Positions 12,469 to 26,000 of a stretch of 64,000 bases of DNA are shown here, piece by piece. The notes beneath the pieces were generated by a model. It saw only the letters and a list, made by a program, of their open reading frames with translations. It ran no database searches and had not been told where the DNA came from. Every line of letters starts with the position of its first letter. The first letter of the stretch is position 1. This DNA comes from Perkinsus olseni (Eukaryota; Perkinsozoa; Perkinsida; Perkinsidae): contig JABANP010000213.1 in NCBI GenBank assembly GCA_013115135.1, positions 21,177 through 85,176 of the forward strand. Reading direction: 5' to 3'. A program made the position numbers and the translations under genes.

Positions 12469-13171
12469 TCAAGCTCCCAGCGTGGCCGAACAGACTTTCT
12501 CCATCATGTCAACAGTGACCGCCCCAGCCTTGCCCATAGATTTCAGCTCGGAACTCGAAATCGCATTCTCCTCGCGTTTGAGCTCCAACTTTTCGATGAC
12601 CACGCCCAGGCTGTGCAGTTGCCCGCTGACTTCGGGTATTCCGATGAATCCAAGTGGGTCGTTGCCAGTGCCTCCGGGAGGAGCCGCTGTGAATCTAAAA
12701 TAGTTGTCAGGGTCTTCCTTCGGGTAGTTGGAATGATACGCTCGAAGCGTGTTTCCAGGCCCGGAACTGCTGAGGGAACGACGTAGGGAAGAAGAGAACC
12801 TTAGAAAACTTACAATTCACTTTCGAACGGCACAGGACCGCGATAGACAATACCGTCCGTTTGTGGCTGGCCGTTCTGCCCCACGCGGAAGATGAACACG
12901 TTATGGTTGTCGCTGAATGAACAACGAACACTCCGCGTCCTTCGTACTCAGGCTCGTCTCTCTGAGCGGGAGGAGGCCCTGAGCGAAGGCAAATCATAAG
13001 AGAGCATTCTGCGCGCCAGATACATTTTCCTTAACGTCATGGCAAATGCTACGCGGGAGATGATCTTACTATGTTGGAGTAATAGGAGTTCACCGACGAG
13101 ACGGCGTTGCAAGAGGGACGCTTGGACGCGAATACAGCTGCAGCTGCGATGATGGTCCGCTTAGTCGACAT
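12469..13171 (-). CDS. conserved-looking protein of unknown function, possible organelle-targeting start
   Basis: Exons join on the minus strand. The ATG at 13171 gives MSTKRTIIAAAAVFASKRPS, a basic/hydrophobic start that could be a mitochondrial presequence or signal. After an intron comes PPPAQRDEPEYEGRGV, then DNHNVFIFRVGQNGQPQ and GIVYRGPVPFESE. A 44-nt intron follows (gtaagttttc to ccctcag), then YHSNYPKEDPDNYFRFTAAP and GNDPLGFIGIPEVSGQLH, ending in a helical tail (VIEKLELKREENAI) with the stop at 12469. The frame changes once near 12910 between GVFVVHS and DNHNVF; a 17-nt segment with GT..AG ends or an indel could explain it. I do not recognise the family. The even composition and frame continuity across introns argue that it is real. 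Confidence 0.6.
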
Positions 13172-13531
13172 TTCACTGGTCAACGGTCGGCACGCTATGG
13201 GAGACACTTCACTGAGACATTCTTTTACCCTAAGAAGACGGATACAGAAGGGGTGTTCGATCAACAGATTATAAGACTCGGGATAAAGATTCGGTTATCG
13301 GATTGCTGAGTTTAATTATCTAGGGGACGGAGACGGGAAGATGGAATTGATCCTCCTCGCCCACCGCTATTCGACTGTGTATAGTACGGATTGGTAGCGC
13401 ATTGAGCTGAGGCGTTCTACATCCGTACTGAAGCAACATTAGTGGCGCGTGGAGGAAAAAAGTGGCGCGTGAAAAGAAGAAGGGTCCTTCTCCCACCTCG
13501 GCAACTAAGAACCGAACGCGCGGGCAAATTT

Positions 13532-13547
13532 CGGGCGCGCGCTTTTG
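13532..13547 (+). promoter_or_regulatory. GC-rich promoter motif, copy 2
   Basis: Exact 16-base match to the motif at 3253-3268, here 94 nt before the ATG at 13642 of coiled-coil paralogue 2. Just upstream, at about 13443-13470, a shorter tggcgcgtg is present twice. The equivalent position before paralogue 3 has only a weaker GAGCGCGCGTT (about 19915). Confidence 0.5.
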
Positions 13548-13641
13548 GCGGCGCAACTTGGGCCCCCTGCACGGTCGTAGATCAGTGGGTACAATCTTCC
13601 CCCTTTCAGCCAATACACTCCCTCTTTTTACCTTGTATGCT

Positions 13642-16600
13642 ATGTTAGTGCGACCGGCTTCGCTGTTATTGGCCATAGTGGCTATCACCAAAGGCCGATG
13701 ATGTAATACTTGGGCCGAGCTAGCGGGTCGTAGTGGGGGTGATTGAAGTCAGAATTCTCTTTCAGGACGTCATGGATGATGAAAACATCCACGAGCTCCT
13801 CGCACATCGGGCGCAATTGCCAAGCATGAAAGATAGTGAGGTACTGATGGTTCGGGGGCTGAGGATGGGCCGGTTAGGGAGAAACGAAAGTGCTGCCTGA
13901 CTTGAATACGGAAGATGAATCGGCTTCGCTCGACCTACCTGGCAGTGGCGTGCTCTCCTAATCCTCGAACGATCGTTGAGAAAGCGGAATACGCCGTTAA
14001 TCGCTTGCATAGGTGATCGGGTTTTGCTACAGGTAAAACGATTGATCGCTGACTACCCCGATATGGGATCAGAGGAGGAACTGATACAAATACTGTCAAA
14101 AGTATTCCTACAGTGGGCGAGTGCCCTCATCATCCTCAATGCGGTGTTCACTGCAGGTTGACTCGAGGGCCGAGTTTTCCCTCTTTCATAAGAACAGAAG
14201 GCGTAAAGGGGAGGGCAAAGGTGTCCGGGCCTGCGAGGAGACAGGCTACTACTCCGATGCTGACAACTACGACTGTCATGAGCGGAGGTAATAGAGGCGT
14301 CCTGATGAATGCGGCGGGGTTAACTGAGAACGATGCGCAGATACAAGATGATACAGGCGCTCTTCGAACCTGAGCGAGGAGCTGCATGAGAAATCTCGAA
14401 AGTTGGACGCGAACGTGTCGGTGAGTGTTCCGTGTAGTCTGGCGAGGATTGCCTGTGGTTACGGGTTCGCTTCTCGCTTATAGACGCTTCAAGCTGACTG
14501 GGATGCAGCTGAGGCCAACTTGGATAAATTAATGGGCTACACTTGTAAGGGAATCGGAACTTGTCGGCGATATCATTCACGCTTCATGCTTGTCAGACGG
14601 GCCAGGTTCGACCAAAGAGTCCCCTAGTCAGACTGAGGGGCTCACCCATCAGATTGGTCTCCTGTCTGGGGCCATGTACGAGCTTAATTCTGCTGCGGTA
14701 AGGGTCATCCTTCTGTCGGAATGCAGCGACCTATCGGCCTTCCTGTCAGGTTGCCAGCGCTGATGAGCTCTGGGCTGAGCTAGATAAGATTCACTATGGC
14801 TATGTGGCGGACGTGGACCAGTACAAGTCGGAGATGTCTACGGCGCTCAATAATGTAATACAATCAGCCAGCGCCTGGGGTTGTGGAGGTCGTCGGCTCA
14901 TCAGTTGCTGAAGGGCATATCGCAGCTAGCCAGGAAGCAGTCGGACGCGCAGCTGAGGAATACTATCATACTGAATAAGCATGGCAATAAGGAGCTCAAT
15001 GATATGGTTAATACCATCAATAGCAACCAGGTGAGTAGCTTGGAGGGCTCTCTACTGGCCCTGGACTGCTGTCGCTGGTGAAGGTTAAAGTGGAGGCCGA
15101 GGTGAAGCAGGCTGACTCGGAGAAGACTCGGATGGAACAGGTTACCTCGAAAGGGTTGGATGATGCAGAGGACGCCCTTGCTGGACTATCGGGTGAGAAT
15201 TATGTCGGTTGCTTCGCTCCGCCTCCTACTGCTATTTTCAGACGAAGTGGCGGAACTGCCAGAGGTCCAAGAAGAGGCGAGGGAAAAGGTCCGCAGACAG
15301 CTCTCGGAGAAGATCGAAGACACCGCGATGAAGGCAACAGAGGAGCAGCACAAGTTGGTGGAGGGCTACAGGTAGGCGGACATCATCAGTACTGTGCTGC
15401 TGAGGACAGCCGGTGACAGGGCTGATGGAGATAAGAAACTTGACAGCTTCGTCGAGGACGGCGCAGCATCGATCGACAATCAATTCAAGGCGTGGGAGGT
15501 AAGCGGGCTGTTGGAAGGGCGAGTTGGAGAAGGGAGGTTCCTCGTTTTAGGGCGAAGAGAAGAAGCGCCGGGCGGTGGTGGAGTCTCAGATCTCCCAGGA
15601 GGGCGCGAAGGTCGAAGAACGGCAGGTGAGCGGCAGACGCGCAGTTGGCTGCGGAGGGGCATCTTTCGGTGGGTTGTAGGAGGCCTTCCGGAAAGAGTTC
15701 GACTCAGCTGATGAGAAGTCTCAGCGGACGGCTGAGAATTTTGCTCGTGAGTGGAGGGTGGGCGTGGGGTTATTAGTTTGGAGGTTTCGTCTTAGGGGAG
15801 ACCGAGAAGGAGTGGGACGACCAGGAGAAGGTATCAGCTGATATGGCCGGTTCTATGAAGGAACTTCGAGGTGAGAGAATCTTAGGTTGATGCTGGCGAT
15901 GGGTAATGAGTAACCATGTAATCGTAGGCATGCTGAACGAGTATGCGGCTAATACGGACAAGCAAGCTCACGAGTTGACGGAGGAGGCGCGGCAGAAGCA
16001 GGCGGCTATTAAGAAGGAGATATCCGAGACTATCAGTATGTTATTCTTGCTACTCACAGTGGGTCCGGTGACGCGTGGCCCGGATGTTCAGGTGGAGCCG
16101 GGGCGAGCCTAGCGGACGTCTTACTGTCGATGGATCGTTCCCTCTCGTCGGCCGATAAGGACATCTTTTCTAGTTCGAGCGAGGCCAAGGATAAAGTGAT
16201 GGGTAAGGTTAGAGGCTGCTAGTTGGTGATGGTGATGACGGCGTTCAGCGATGATCCGGAATGCTTTCCGAGAAGGCGGCGAGAAAGGCGCTAACATGGC
16301 GGCGGTGCTGGGTCAGCTGGTGCATGGCATAGAGCAAGGAGAGAAGGCCCTTGTCGGCGGATGTGAAGGCGAAGAATGAGGAAGTTGGGTAGGTCATGTC
16401 TGAGGAGGATCTTAGGTCGATGCTGGGACGATACGGATTCGGTGTTCAACTGTGCAGGGCCGAAACAGCGAGAGTTGGCGAGAGGCTCCAGAAGGGCCTT
16501 GATGATCTGTCGGCGACCCTTGATGAGACCGCCAGAGAAAATATAGAAAAATCTAGGAAGATCAAGGAAACGGCCGAGGTAGGTGGTGGTGGCGGCGATG

Positions 16601-19600
16601 AGGAGGAGGAGGAGGGGCTGGGGGTAAGGCTGAGTTTGTCAGGGTACGATCAATCGTGACCGTGCTGAGTTTGAAGGGAAGATGGGCAACATGGAGAAAG
16701 GCAAGCCGAGGGGAATATACAGGTCGCAGACACGGAGATGAGGAAGAACTTCCAGGTAGACTGATGACCGGCGTATCTTAGGTCGAACCGTGTCATTCAC
16801 AGGGCCTACTGAAGATGGTCACTGATGCTGGTGGGAGCGCTGAGGACCTGGTGAAGGCATTGAGGGGCCTGGCACAACAGGAAGGGAACCTCAAGGGAGA
16901 CATCCTTGTTGAGAAGCGGCGGTCCTCTGAGAGTCTTCAGCGTTTGGCCAAGCTGCTATCGACCACGGACAGCGAGCTGGTACTGCCTAGGCTGGCTCTC
17001 CTGAGCGTCCATTGGACTCTTCTTCCTGCTACAGGCCTCGAGGTTGAACGCCTTTGTGAGAGCTTCTGGGTCGGGAATGGAAGATGCTATGAAGGATGAA
17101 GATAACAAGGCCAACAGAGCCTTTCAGGACGTGGCCGCTCAGGCCAGCCATGGGATTGAGGTCGAGCTGCTGAGGTTGGCTCATGCTCGATACGGATTCC
17201 CGGCTCAGAGTTACGAAGCGGAGGCCCACCGCATAGCCGGGGAGATGGCCTCTAGCCTTGGCCTGGACCAGCAGAGGGCCCGGACGCTGCAGCAAGAGCT
17301 GAAGAGCGTTGATGCCTCCGTCATGGGTTTGGTGAAGTCGCAGCAGGCGGAGCTGTCTAAGGAGAAGAATCTGTTCACGGAGAAACTGGCTCAGAGCGAC
17401 TCTCGGGCTGACGCGGCGCTGGCCCAAGTGCAGGCTGAGTTGGCTGGTAACGAGGGGAAGATGGAGGAGAGCTTGAAGAGCATGGTAGTATCGAACCACT
17501 CCTGCTGCTGAGGTGGATCTTCTACTTTGTTTCAGCTTGAATCCCGGATGCTGAGTGCAGAGAAGAGGGCGCATGAAGTTGAGAGCAGGGCTGAGGGGAG
17601 AGATTGACGGTGCTCGACGGAAGTACTTGGCGGAGAAGACTAACTCGGCGGTGGGTTTACACTGGCTTGTATGATCGTCTAGGTTGAACTGTTCAGGTGT
17701 TGGAGAAGAAGTTGCGGGATGATGGGGAGCTGTTCGACCGGGCGTCGAGAGGGTGAGGGTATAGCGGCTAAGGCGTGAGGAAAATGGGTGTGGCTGGCAG
17801 GTACAGGCAGCAGCTAGATGGCGTGCTCAGCTCAGTGGAGACGCAGAAACGACAGTTCCAGGACAACCTGATGAACTTGATGGAGCGCTTCGGGTGGGCT
17901 GCGGCATGCTCGGTGCTCTGACGAGTTGCCTGCTACTGAGGTTAACAGCGAGTAGACGGGCGTTCATCGGCTGTGTGTGTTAGTGTCCTGTCCCACCACG
18001 AGACGGAGAAGCTACGTAACCTTACTAGAGTGTTCGAGGAGAGGGTTCGGAAGTTGCCGCAGCTAATGTCTAAAGACGGCTGAAGATATCGAGGTGAGTG
18101 CGGAGATACCAGCGCCGAGCATGCGTGCTGATTTCTTGTGTTCACTCTCATCGTCTTCAGCGTGACTTTACGGCATCCCAGCAGCAGATAGAAGTCCGAC
18201 TGAGCGAGCTCCAGCATAAGGCAAGGAATGCTGAGACGGAGGAGGAGAGGGCGGCGGCGATGCAGGCCGTGCAGGTAGTTGCCTAGGCAACTCTTCATCG
18301 TCTGAGTGAGATCGATCTCCGGCAGGCTCTGGAGCAAATGCGGACACTGGCCGACCGGGTTCGAGGGGCTGATGCAGCATTGAAGCAGAAGATACTAAAT
18401 GGTGACCTCGGCCTTCCGAGGCTGTTCGCTCATCTTCATCGTGCTGGCAGGTGAGCAGATCGACAACCGACAAGTCGATGCATTGCAGACTAGCATGAAG
18501 AGTGTGATAGGGAACCTCGGAGTAGGTGGCGATTCGGAATCGGTGTGGGTTGACCTCTCTCGTTCAGGATACTCGACGCTCATTTGAACAGCGAGACGAC
18601 TCACCTGCAGGGGGAGGTGGAGAATGTTGCACAGCGGACCAGCATGCTCTTCCACGGTGAGACGTCGGTCGCTGCTACTTTGCTGCTCATCCGCGGTGTC
18701 GGCTCAGGATTGGAGTCAGCTATGAATCAGACTAATGCCCTTCTCGATCGGGAACAGAAGGAATCGGAGCTCTCAACCAAGTTTGCCATCCAGGTGGGGA
18801 CACGGCGGCCGGACTTCCGATGAGCGATGAACCTGGCTGCCGTCAGACAACAGAGATCAATAACAAACGGCGGATAGACGGCGTGGCCAATGCGGTGAAG
18901 AAGGCCGATAAATTGATAAAAGTTGAGAACATGGAACTGTACAAGTTGGAGCATGCCCAGAAGAACAACATCTCGAGGGTGTAAGTTGGCAGGCTGAGGT
19001 AGGGGCCGCTGCAGTGAGTGGGGTCAGGTATGATGGTGTGAGGGACATGAAGGAGGGCATCGAGAAGCGCATAGGAGCTGTGATGTCGGAGCTTGCTAGG
19101 AACCAAGCGGATGTAAGCTCCCAGTGACTGGTACGATTTGGGACGCTCCGTTGTGCTGCGCAGGTCGAGACTGAGGCTAGAGGAGAGCAAGGAGATATCG
19201 CCGTTCGACTGGGCTTGGTCCGGCAGGCAGTTGGACACTTCCTCAGTCTCTGGAGGGACTTCTCGGCCGTTATGTCATCTAAGTTCCAACGCTTCCATCA
19301 AGTAACGCTCGGACAGGGTCCGTGTGCTCGGAGGTGATGCGTCAATGATGATCAGGCTGATGCTGAGTTTATCGAGCAACTCGACGCACAAGTTCGGCAT
19401 GAGTTGGCGAAGAGCGAAGATGTTGTCGTGAAGGCGATGGAGAAGGTGAAGGGCGTCCACTGACGGGTCGCGTGTGGCAACGTCTCTCGCCGGGCAGGTC
19501 AATACCGTCCATAAGGAACTTGATAAGGGCTATGAAGAGGAGGAAGCGTTCGAGAAGTAGCCCACTGGCCAGGGTTTGGCATGAAGGCAGTACGGCTCTG

Positions 19601-19906
19601 CCCCAGGTACATGCAGGAGCATATAGCGAAACTACAGGAGCGTCAACGAGCTATCCATGAGAATCGGAATGAGCTGCTACTGAAGGCGAAGGCTGAGCTT
19701 GCGGACTTGCAACGGAAGCAGGAGAAGATGGACGCTGGTAGGGGATTCAGGTTTGAGCCTTCTTGTTGTCGCCGATGTTGTTGTTCTCAGAGGAGCGACA
19801 GTACGTACGGGATAACATCGCGCAGTTTGAGGACGATATGACGAAGAAGGCCAATCAGGTTGGTGGAAGGCTCGCCACAGTGGTCGCCACGCTATTGCCA
19901 TGCTAG
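13642..19906 (+). CDS. secreted giant coiled-coil protein, tandem paralogue 2
   Basis: Second paralogue. The putative signal exon starts at ATG 13642 (MLVRPASLLLAIVAITKG). In this frame a TGA falls just before the expected GAT|gtaata donor, so the first exon is one base out of frame or decayed. The following exons match paralogue 1: MDDENIHELLAHRAQLP, VKRLIADYPDMGSEEELIQIL, and VDSRAEFSLFHKNRRRK with SDADNYDCHERR. Many short introns interrupt the coiled coil, for example a 61-nt intron ending at 14482. Later exons include GDIAVRLGLVRQAVG, which aligns with paralogues 1 and 3. The stop at 19906 follows a short hydrophobic tail (VATLLPC). Unlike paralogue 1, its 3' third keeps its introns. Function unknown. 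Confidence 0.65.
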
Positions 19907-20089
19907 GTGCTCCAGAGCGCGCGTTAAGTGGGGAGGGAGGGTCTTGTGACCATGTCACTTTAGCATGCACTCGATGGTGCCTTGCTGCTGTTGTTGCGAA
20001 GTAATGATTCATTGTGTTCGTCAATGCCTGGGAGGTTGGGCTGTTATATCCATCGGCAGCCATTACCTATTCAACTCTTGTCAAGGCGC

Positions 20090-23000
20090 ATGGTAAAATG
20101 CTGCCGCCTAATAACAGCACTTGGAACAGCAACAGCCCTATGTACGGTGGTAGCGACGACGGCTGCCTCTGAGGTGAGCTTGGCCCTCCCTCTGATTGTG
20201 AGTAGCCTTCTCAGGACGACACACTAGACGTTGATGATGCCGATATTTCATCGTTGCTGGCGCATCGGGCTCACCGGCCGCGAGCAGGAGATGACGAGGT
20301 AGACAGCTGCATGCATCTACACCAAATCATCAGGCATATACTTAATTCGCCAAACCCTTGTAAAGGAATTAGAGACTTTGCTCAACGGCATAGCGACTGG
20401 GATAAATTCTCACTTCCCAAGCGCCCGGCTTTTGCCACTATCATCGATAGTGTTTGCTCTTGTTCATCCGCCAAGCATATGAATTCGGACCGATTCCGCT
20501 GGCGGGGAGTCTTCCTAGTGTTGGTGCATCGCCTTGTGATTCTTCTCTGCATCTTCCTACTGCAGATAAGTCGGCTTGTTGCGGACTATTCCGACCTCGG
20601 CACTGAGGAGGAGCTGATGGAGATCGTAGGAGCCTCTCACCTGTCCTTCAATACCCCATCACCATCCTCGTCAGGTCCGCAAAGTCGACGCTAGGGCTGA
20701 GATGGCGCTGATATACAAAGCCAGACGGCGGAGGGGGAGCCTGCTGGGGTGAGGGCCTGCGAGATGCTTGGAGTGTATTCCGATGCCGACAACTACGACT
20801 GCCACATCCGGAGGTAGGGGGACTCGCTTAGTGATGTCCTCTGCAGGTCGTCCCCGGGCCTGTCAGGTATAAGATGATTAGAGAGCAGTTCGGACCAGAG
20901 CAGGAGGTTCACGACAAAGGGAAAGGACGTGCGAGTGAAGGCTAATGTAGGCTACCTGCTGCCTCCCATAGCCGCTACGTCACTGTTATCATCAGACGCT
21001 GGCGGAGGACTGGAACAAGGCGGAGACGACATTAGATCGGCTGATGCAGTACACCTGTAGGGAGAGGACAGCCTCTGGTTTGCTTATAGTTAAGGCGACT
21101 TCAGATGGCAAGGGAGGGACTAAAGCGGAGCCCTCGACTAAGGACGGGTTGACTCATAAGATTGGTCTCGCCTCTGCTGCCCTCTACGAGCTGCATTCTA
21201 GCCACGGTAGTACTACAGAGCCAGCGTGGTCAGCATAGGGACAGCTCTGCTCAGGTGACGGCAGCCGATGAGATCTGGGCTGAGTTCGATAAGATTCATT
21301 TCGGATATGCGGCGGACATAGACGATCTCAAGAGCGGTGCGGTTAACGCCTTCAACTCGGTGAGCATGAGAGAAGCGATTGGAGTGGTATGTGATTGTTG
21401 TCCATGGTTTCAGCTAGTCTCCGGCGTACAGAGTGTCGTAGCTGGTCAAGCCAACGACCAGATGGCGAATCAGCTTCGGCTCAATCAAGATGCCAATGAT
21501 AAACTAACAAAGTTGGCCAGGGGCATCAACGAGATTCAAGTACGCCGCGCTCCTCATACTTCTACTGCTTCTCATCATACTGATGGCACCGCTTGTCGTG
21601 GATGCAGCAGCATTGGTGATGGTCAGGTAAAGGTAGAGCGCGCAGCTCGAGGTGTGGAGCATCAGAAAGATACACTCGAGTCCACAGCAGAGAAGACCTT
21701 GGAGGACGCCGAGGACACTCTCACCAACATCGCCGGTAAGACTGCTGGATTGCCGTCCCTCGCCCTCACGCTGTCCGGAGTGCCCGATTGCCGAGAGTCG
21801 TTGATCAGATGAGCTGGCGGAGGTGCCGGTGAAGGACATAGAGGAGCGAGACAAAGTGGCGGACGAGATCCGTAGCGATCTGCGTAAAACGGAGGATGAG
21901 GGGGAGGCCGAGCTGAAGAAGCATGTGGCGGGATACGAGTAAGTGTGGCGGAGTTCAGCGGGGCTTTACGGCTCCTTAGAGAGAAGGCGAACAAGCAGAC
22001 GAAGCAGCTGGAGGAGGCGACCAAGAAGCAGATAGAAAATCAAGCATCGGATTGGCAGGTAGGAGCTGCGGCATTGGCCGGCGGGGTGATGGCTGTGTGG
22101 AGACTGCCCTTCCCTAGGCCGAGGAAGATAATCGTCGGAAGTCATTGGATGCCAAGCTGCAAGGAGAACGTCAAGAACTGGAGCTAGCCCAGGTGACCAG
22201 CCGGTGGCAACTATGCTGGCCGTATGGAACGCTCGAAGCTGGGTCGTCAAGTACCCGCCTTCAACATGGTCGAGCTCAGCCCTCGCGTTAGTCTTGGGTT
22301 TCTGATCTTTTTCTTTCCTTGAGTACAGACCCAACCTGTATTGTCTATAAGAGCTGCGGCCGTTCGCTGTTCTACTGTGTTCCCTGAGGGTTATTATCGT
22401 TCTCTGTTCAGGGATCGGTGGCGAACTCTTTGGCCAGCGCAAAGGAAAAGGCGGCCCTTCAAGAGCAGGAGTTCCAGAGTGAGTCTTTGAGCCGCCATTC
22501 ATGCTGATCGATGCTTGCTCCTTGCAGAGAAGCGTGCAGGAAGGTGGGGAGAGTTCCAGAAGCTAGCCGAGGATATCGGGCTGACCCGAGAGGAGCTTGA
22601 AAGTAAGCTCAATACGTTTCCCCTCAACCCTTGAACGACGCCCTCCTCAGTGATGGTGAAGAATGTCGGTATGGAGATCGAGACGGGGGCCCATGAGCTG
22701 GAGGATGAGGCCAATAGAGGCCAGGCCGGCATCAAGAACGCGATCTCCGAGAAAAGATGAGTGAGCTATCGGAGAAAGTCGTCTGCAATGACTCCTTATT
22801 TTGCTGAATCGCCAGGTGCTGCTGGCGGTGGCGTTGCTGGTATCCTGGGCTCTCTGTTCTCTGCGCTAGCGGGTGCCGAGCAGGACATCTACGGAGCGTC
22901 TGAAGGGGCTAAGGAAGAAGTTCTGAGTACTGTTGTTGATGATGGCGCTTTGCTGGGGAGGAGAATCTCCTCTCAGAGAACATCCGAAAGACGATGCAAG

Positions 23001-26000
23001 AGAACGGCATGGAGAATAGCAAGATGGGGTCAAGTGCTGGGCGAGTTCATCGATGGCGTCCTCAAAGGCGAGAAGGCGACAGCGGCAGATTTGCAGGCTA
23101 AGCTGAAGGGGATAGAGTAAGTGAAGCGTCTGTGCGGTAGTTGATGATCGGTGAGCGTGTTCAGCCACGAGACGGGGAAGGTTAGTGATGACCTTCAGGG
23201 TGGTGTCATGCATCTGGTTGATAGCTTGAACCAGAATGCGGCAAGGAGCAGTCTGCAGGCGTACGGCATTAAGAAGGACATTGAGGTGAGTAGTAGCAGG
23301 AGGGGATAGGGATCCTCCCGAGTCTTAGCGGAGCGACGCATGACCATGTGTGGTATTCAGGGCTCCCTGCATGCTGGCATGAACGGTCTGGACGGTAAAT
23401 TGGCCGGACTGAGTCACGCGATGCTCTCTGATGAAGAGGACACGGCTGGGAAAATGAACAAGGGCCTTCACGTGAGTTCGACGACGCAGCAGTAGCAGCA
23501 GCATCGTCATTGTGTGTCATCGTCAGACTATTCTCAGCCAGATAGGAGGTGTTGGAAGCTCAGCCAATGGCCTGCTCCAAAGCCTTATGGGGCTGTCGCA
23601 CGATGAGAGTCAGTTGAAGGGTGATGCACTAGATGGAGAGCGTAGAGTGTATACCAACCAGCAGCGCCTTGCTAGGCAACTCGCCCAGACGCTCTTCGGA
23701 CTGGTAAGCTCATCGCCGCTGCAGTCGCGTTGTCTGAGTATCTTCTCTCAGGGCGCACAACTGATGCAATTCTTGGGCGGCTCGGAGAGCAGTCTCGCCG
23801 CTAGCATGCATAACGAGGATTTGAAGGCTCGAAAGGAGTTTGGGCTGCTAGCTGGAGAGTACGGTCTCGGGATAAAGGTGAGCTGGGATTCACGAGGGCC
23901 TCGGCTTCGAGGTCATCCGTCTCGTGATGGCAGGACTATGAAGGTGCCGGTCGGGAAGGGTATGCGGAGCTGCAGAGTCGGCTGGGCAATGAGAAGGCCC
24001 GGGCTAGGGCTTTGGAAGGGGACCTCAAGCGAACCGAGGAGGAGATGGAGCGACTTCAACGTGGAGAGCAGCTCAATCTCGATGATGAGAAGAAGGCTTA
24101 CGAGAACTATCTCTCGCAGAACACAGCCAAGGCAGGGGCTGAGCTCGAAGGCATCAGAGCTAAGCTGGTTGGAGATGAGGGACAGATCGAACGGGAAATG
24201 CGGGATCAGGTGGGGCAGTGAGGTTGGGGTACGTAGTGGTCGAGTCTTCTGTATCATCTCAGATGGATGCCGCATCCCAGAGGTCCGAGCGAGACGCTCG
24301 GAAGAGAGAGTCGGAGGCTGATAGAGCCATCAATGCTGCCGAGCGAAGGCTACAGGCTGAGCGCTCCGATGATGCTGTAATGGGATAGCGAATTCAGTAA
24401 CCGCTTGCACCACTCAGTACTGTCCACCTTCATTCGCAGCGCGTTTGAGGGCAAACCTTCAATTTTTTGCCCGCTGTGTTTGGCCCGGCAAAGGGTCGAT
24501 GGAGAGCTTGACCATGGCTGCTGATTTCAGAACGTCCAACGCAAACTCGAGGAAGACTCTGATCGCTTCGAGAGAGATAAGGAGGGTAGTGATGGAGAGC
24601 TCGACAGCGTCACGAAGAGTATAAACGGCGAGGGGGATAAGTTCAAGGGGGATTACAAGCGGCTCCTGGATGAGTTCAGGTAAAGTTGAGTCTTACTGCA
24701 GAGCGTCGGTCTGGAGATCTCTGTTTTTTTCAGCGAGATGAAGGGGAAGGAGCAAGGCGACCTTAACAGGTTGACAGAGAACTTCAAGAAGAGAGTGGAT
24801 GCACTTCCCAAGACGGTGGCGGCGAAAATGGACGAACTGCAGGTCGGTCTATTCTTACTGCTTTGGCCGAGGAGGATGTGTGCGGCTTCCAGAGGGGATT
24901 TTATGCGTCACACGCGGCGATCGACAAGAAGATCTCGGAGTTGCGACATCAAGCGTCCAACGCTGAGAGCGAGGAAGAGAGGGAGGCTGCAAAGAAGAAT
25001 CTTGAGGTATCATGTCGTTGCCGCTAGTCGCAACGATGTGACAAGGGATTGTCAGGCTTTGGAGCGGATGAAGGAATTTGCCGTGAAGGTGAAGGAAGCG
25101 GATGACGCTATGAAGGCGAAGATACTGAGAGGTGGGTGGCCGGTTGAATAACCTAGTATTTCCGGACTTGCTGTTCCGTGCAGGAGAAGAAGTTGATGAA
25201 AATGAGATGCTCACCGTGCAGGACGGGATGAAGAGCGTCCTTGGCAATCTCGAGTGAGACGCTTCTTCTATCCAGCTCGAGGACTTGTGGTTCAGGAATA
25301 TCGAAAGCCATTTTAACGGCAACAGCGACACACTCAATTTAGAGTTCGGGGACGCGGAGCGACGCATAGAAAGTCTTTACAGCGGGATGGGCGCCTCCAT
25401 GACGGAGGGGATGTCCATGCTCGGATCGGGAGCGTCGGGAGGCGCTCACCGGTGCCCAGTTCGATACGCAGACCTCGGAGTTGGAGAACAAGCAGCGACT
25501 TGATCGGCTCAATACCGTGACGAGTGGGGCTAAGAGGATTTCTATTATGGAGAATCAGGAGTTACTCGCGCTGGAGCATGCTCAGAAAAATAACATAACG
25601 AAAGTGTAGGGGAGCAGGTTGAAGCTGGTCAAATACAAGTGATATGATTCTTCAGGCAAGAGGAGCTGCGCGACATAAAGCAGGGCATGAAGACTCGGAT
25701 GTCTAACGTCATGAGCGAGCTGGCCAAAGCACAGTCCCAGGTGGGTGGTGTGGTTAACCACACAGCGTGAGATGACTACTGCCCGGCGATTCAGGTCGAC
25801 CGATCTGGCAAGGAGGACCAGGCTGATGTGGCCTTCCGACTAGGTCTGGTCCGACAGGCCTGCGCCCAATTCATCGCTATATGGCGAGAGTATGCTGGCA
25901 GCATGCAGAAGAAGTTGGGGCAGATTCCATCAGGTAGGTCGTCATCATCATCAAAATTATGGCCGATCCACTCGTTCCATCCGATAGGTCGACATGGAAA

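Noticed and set aside
12226..12786. 186-codon plus-strand frame
   Set aside because: Antisense to the minus-strand gene at 12469-13171, whose exons join in phase across a 44-nt intron.
13320..13691. 123-codon minus-strand frame upstream of paralogue 2
   Set aside because: Covers the promoter motif and the signal-peptide exon of paralogue 2; no motif or splice support.
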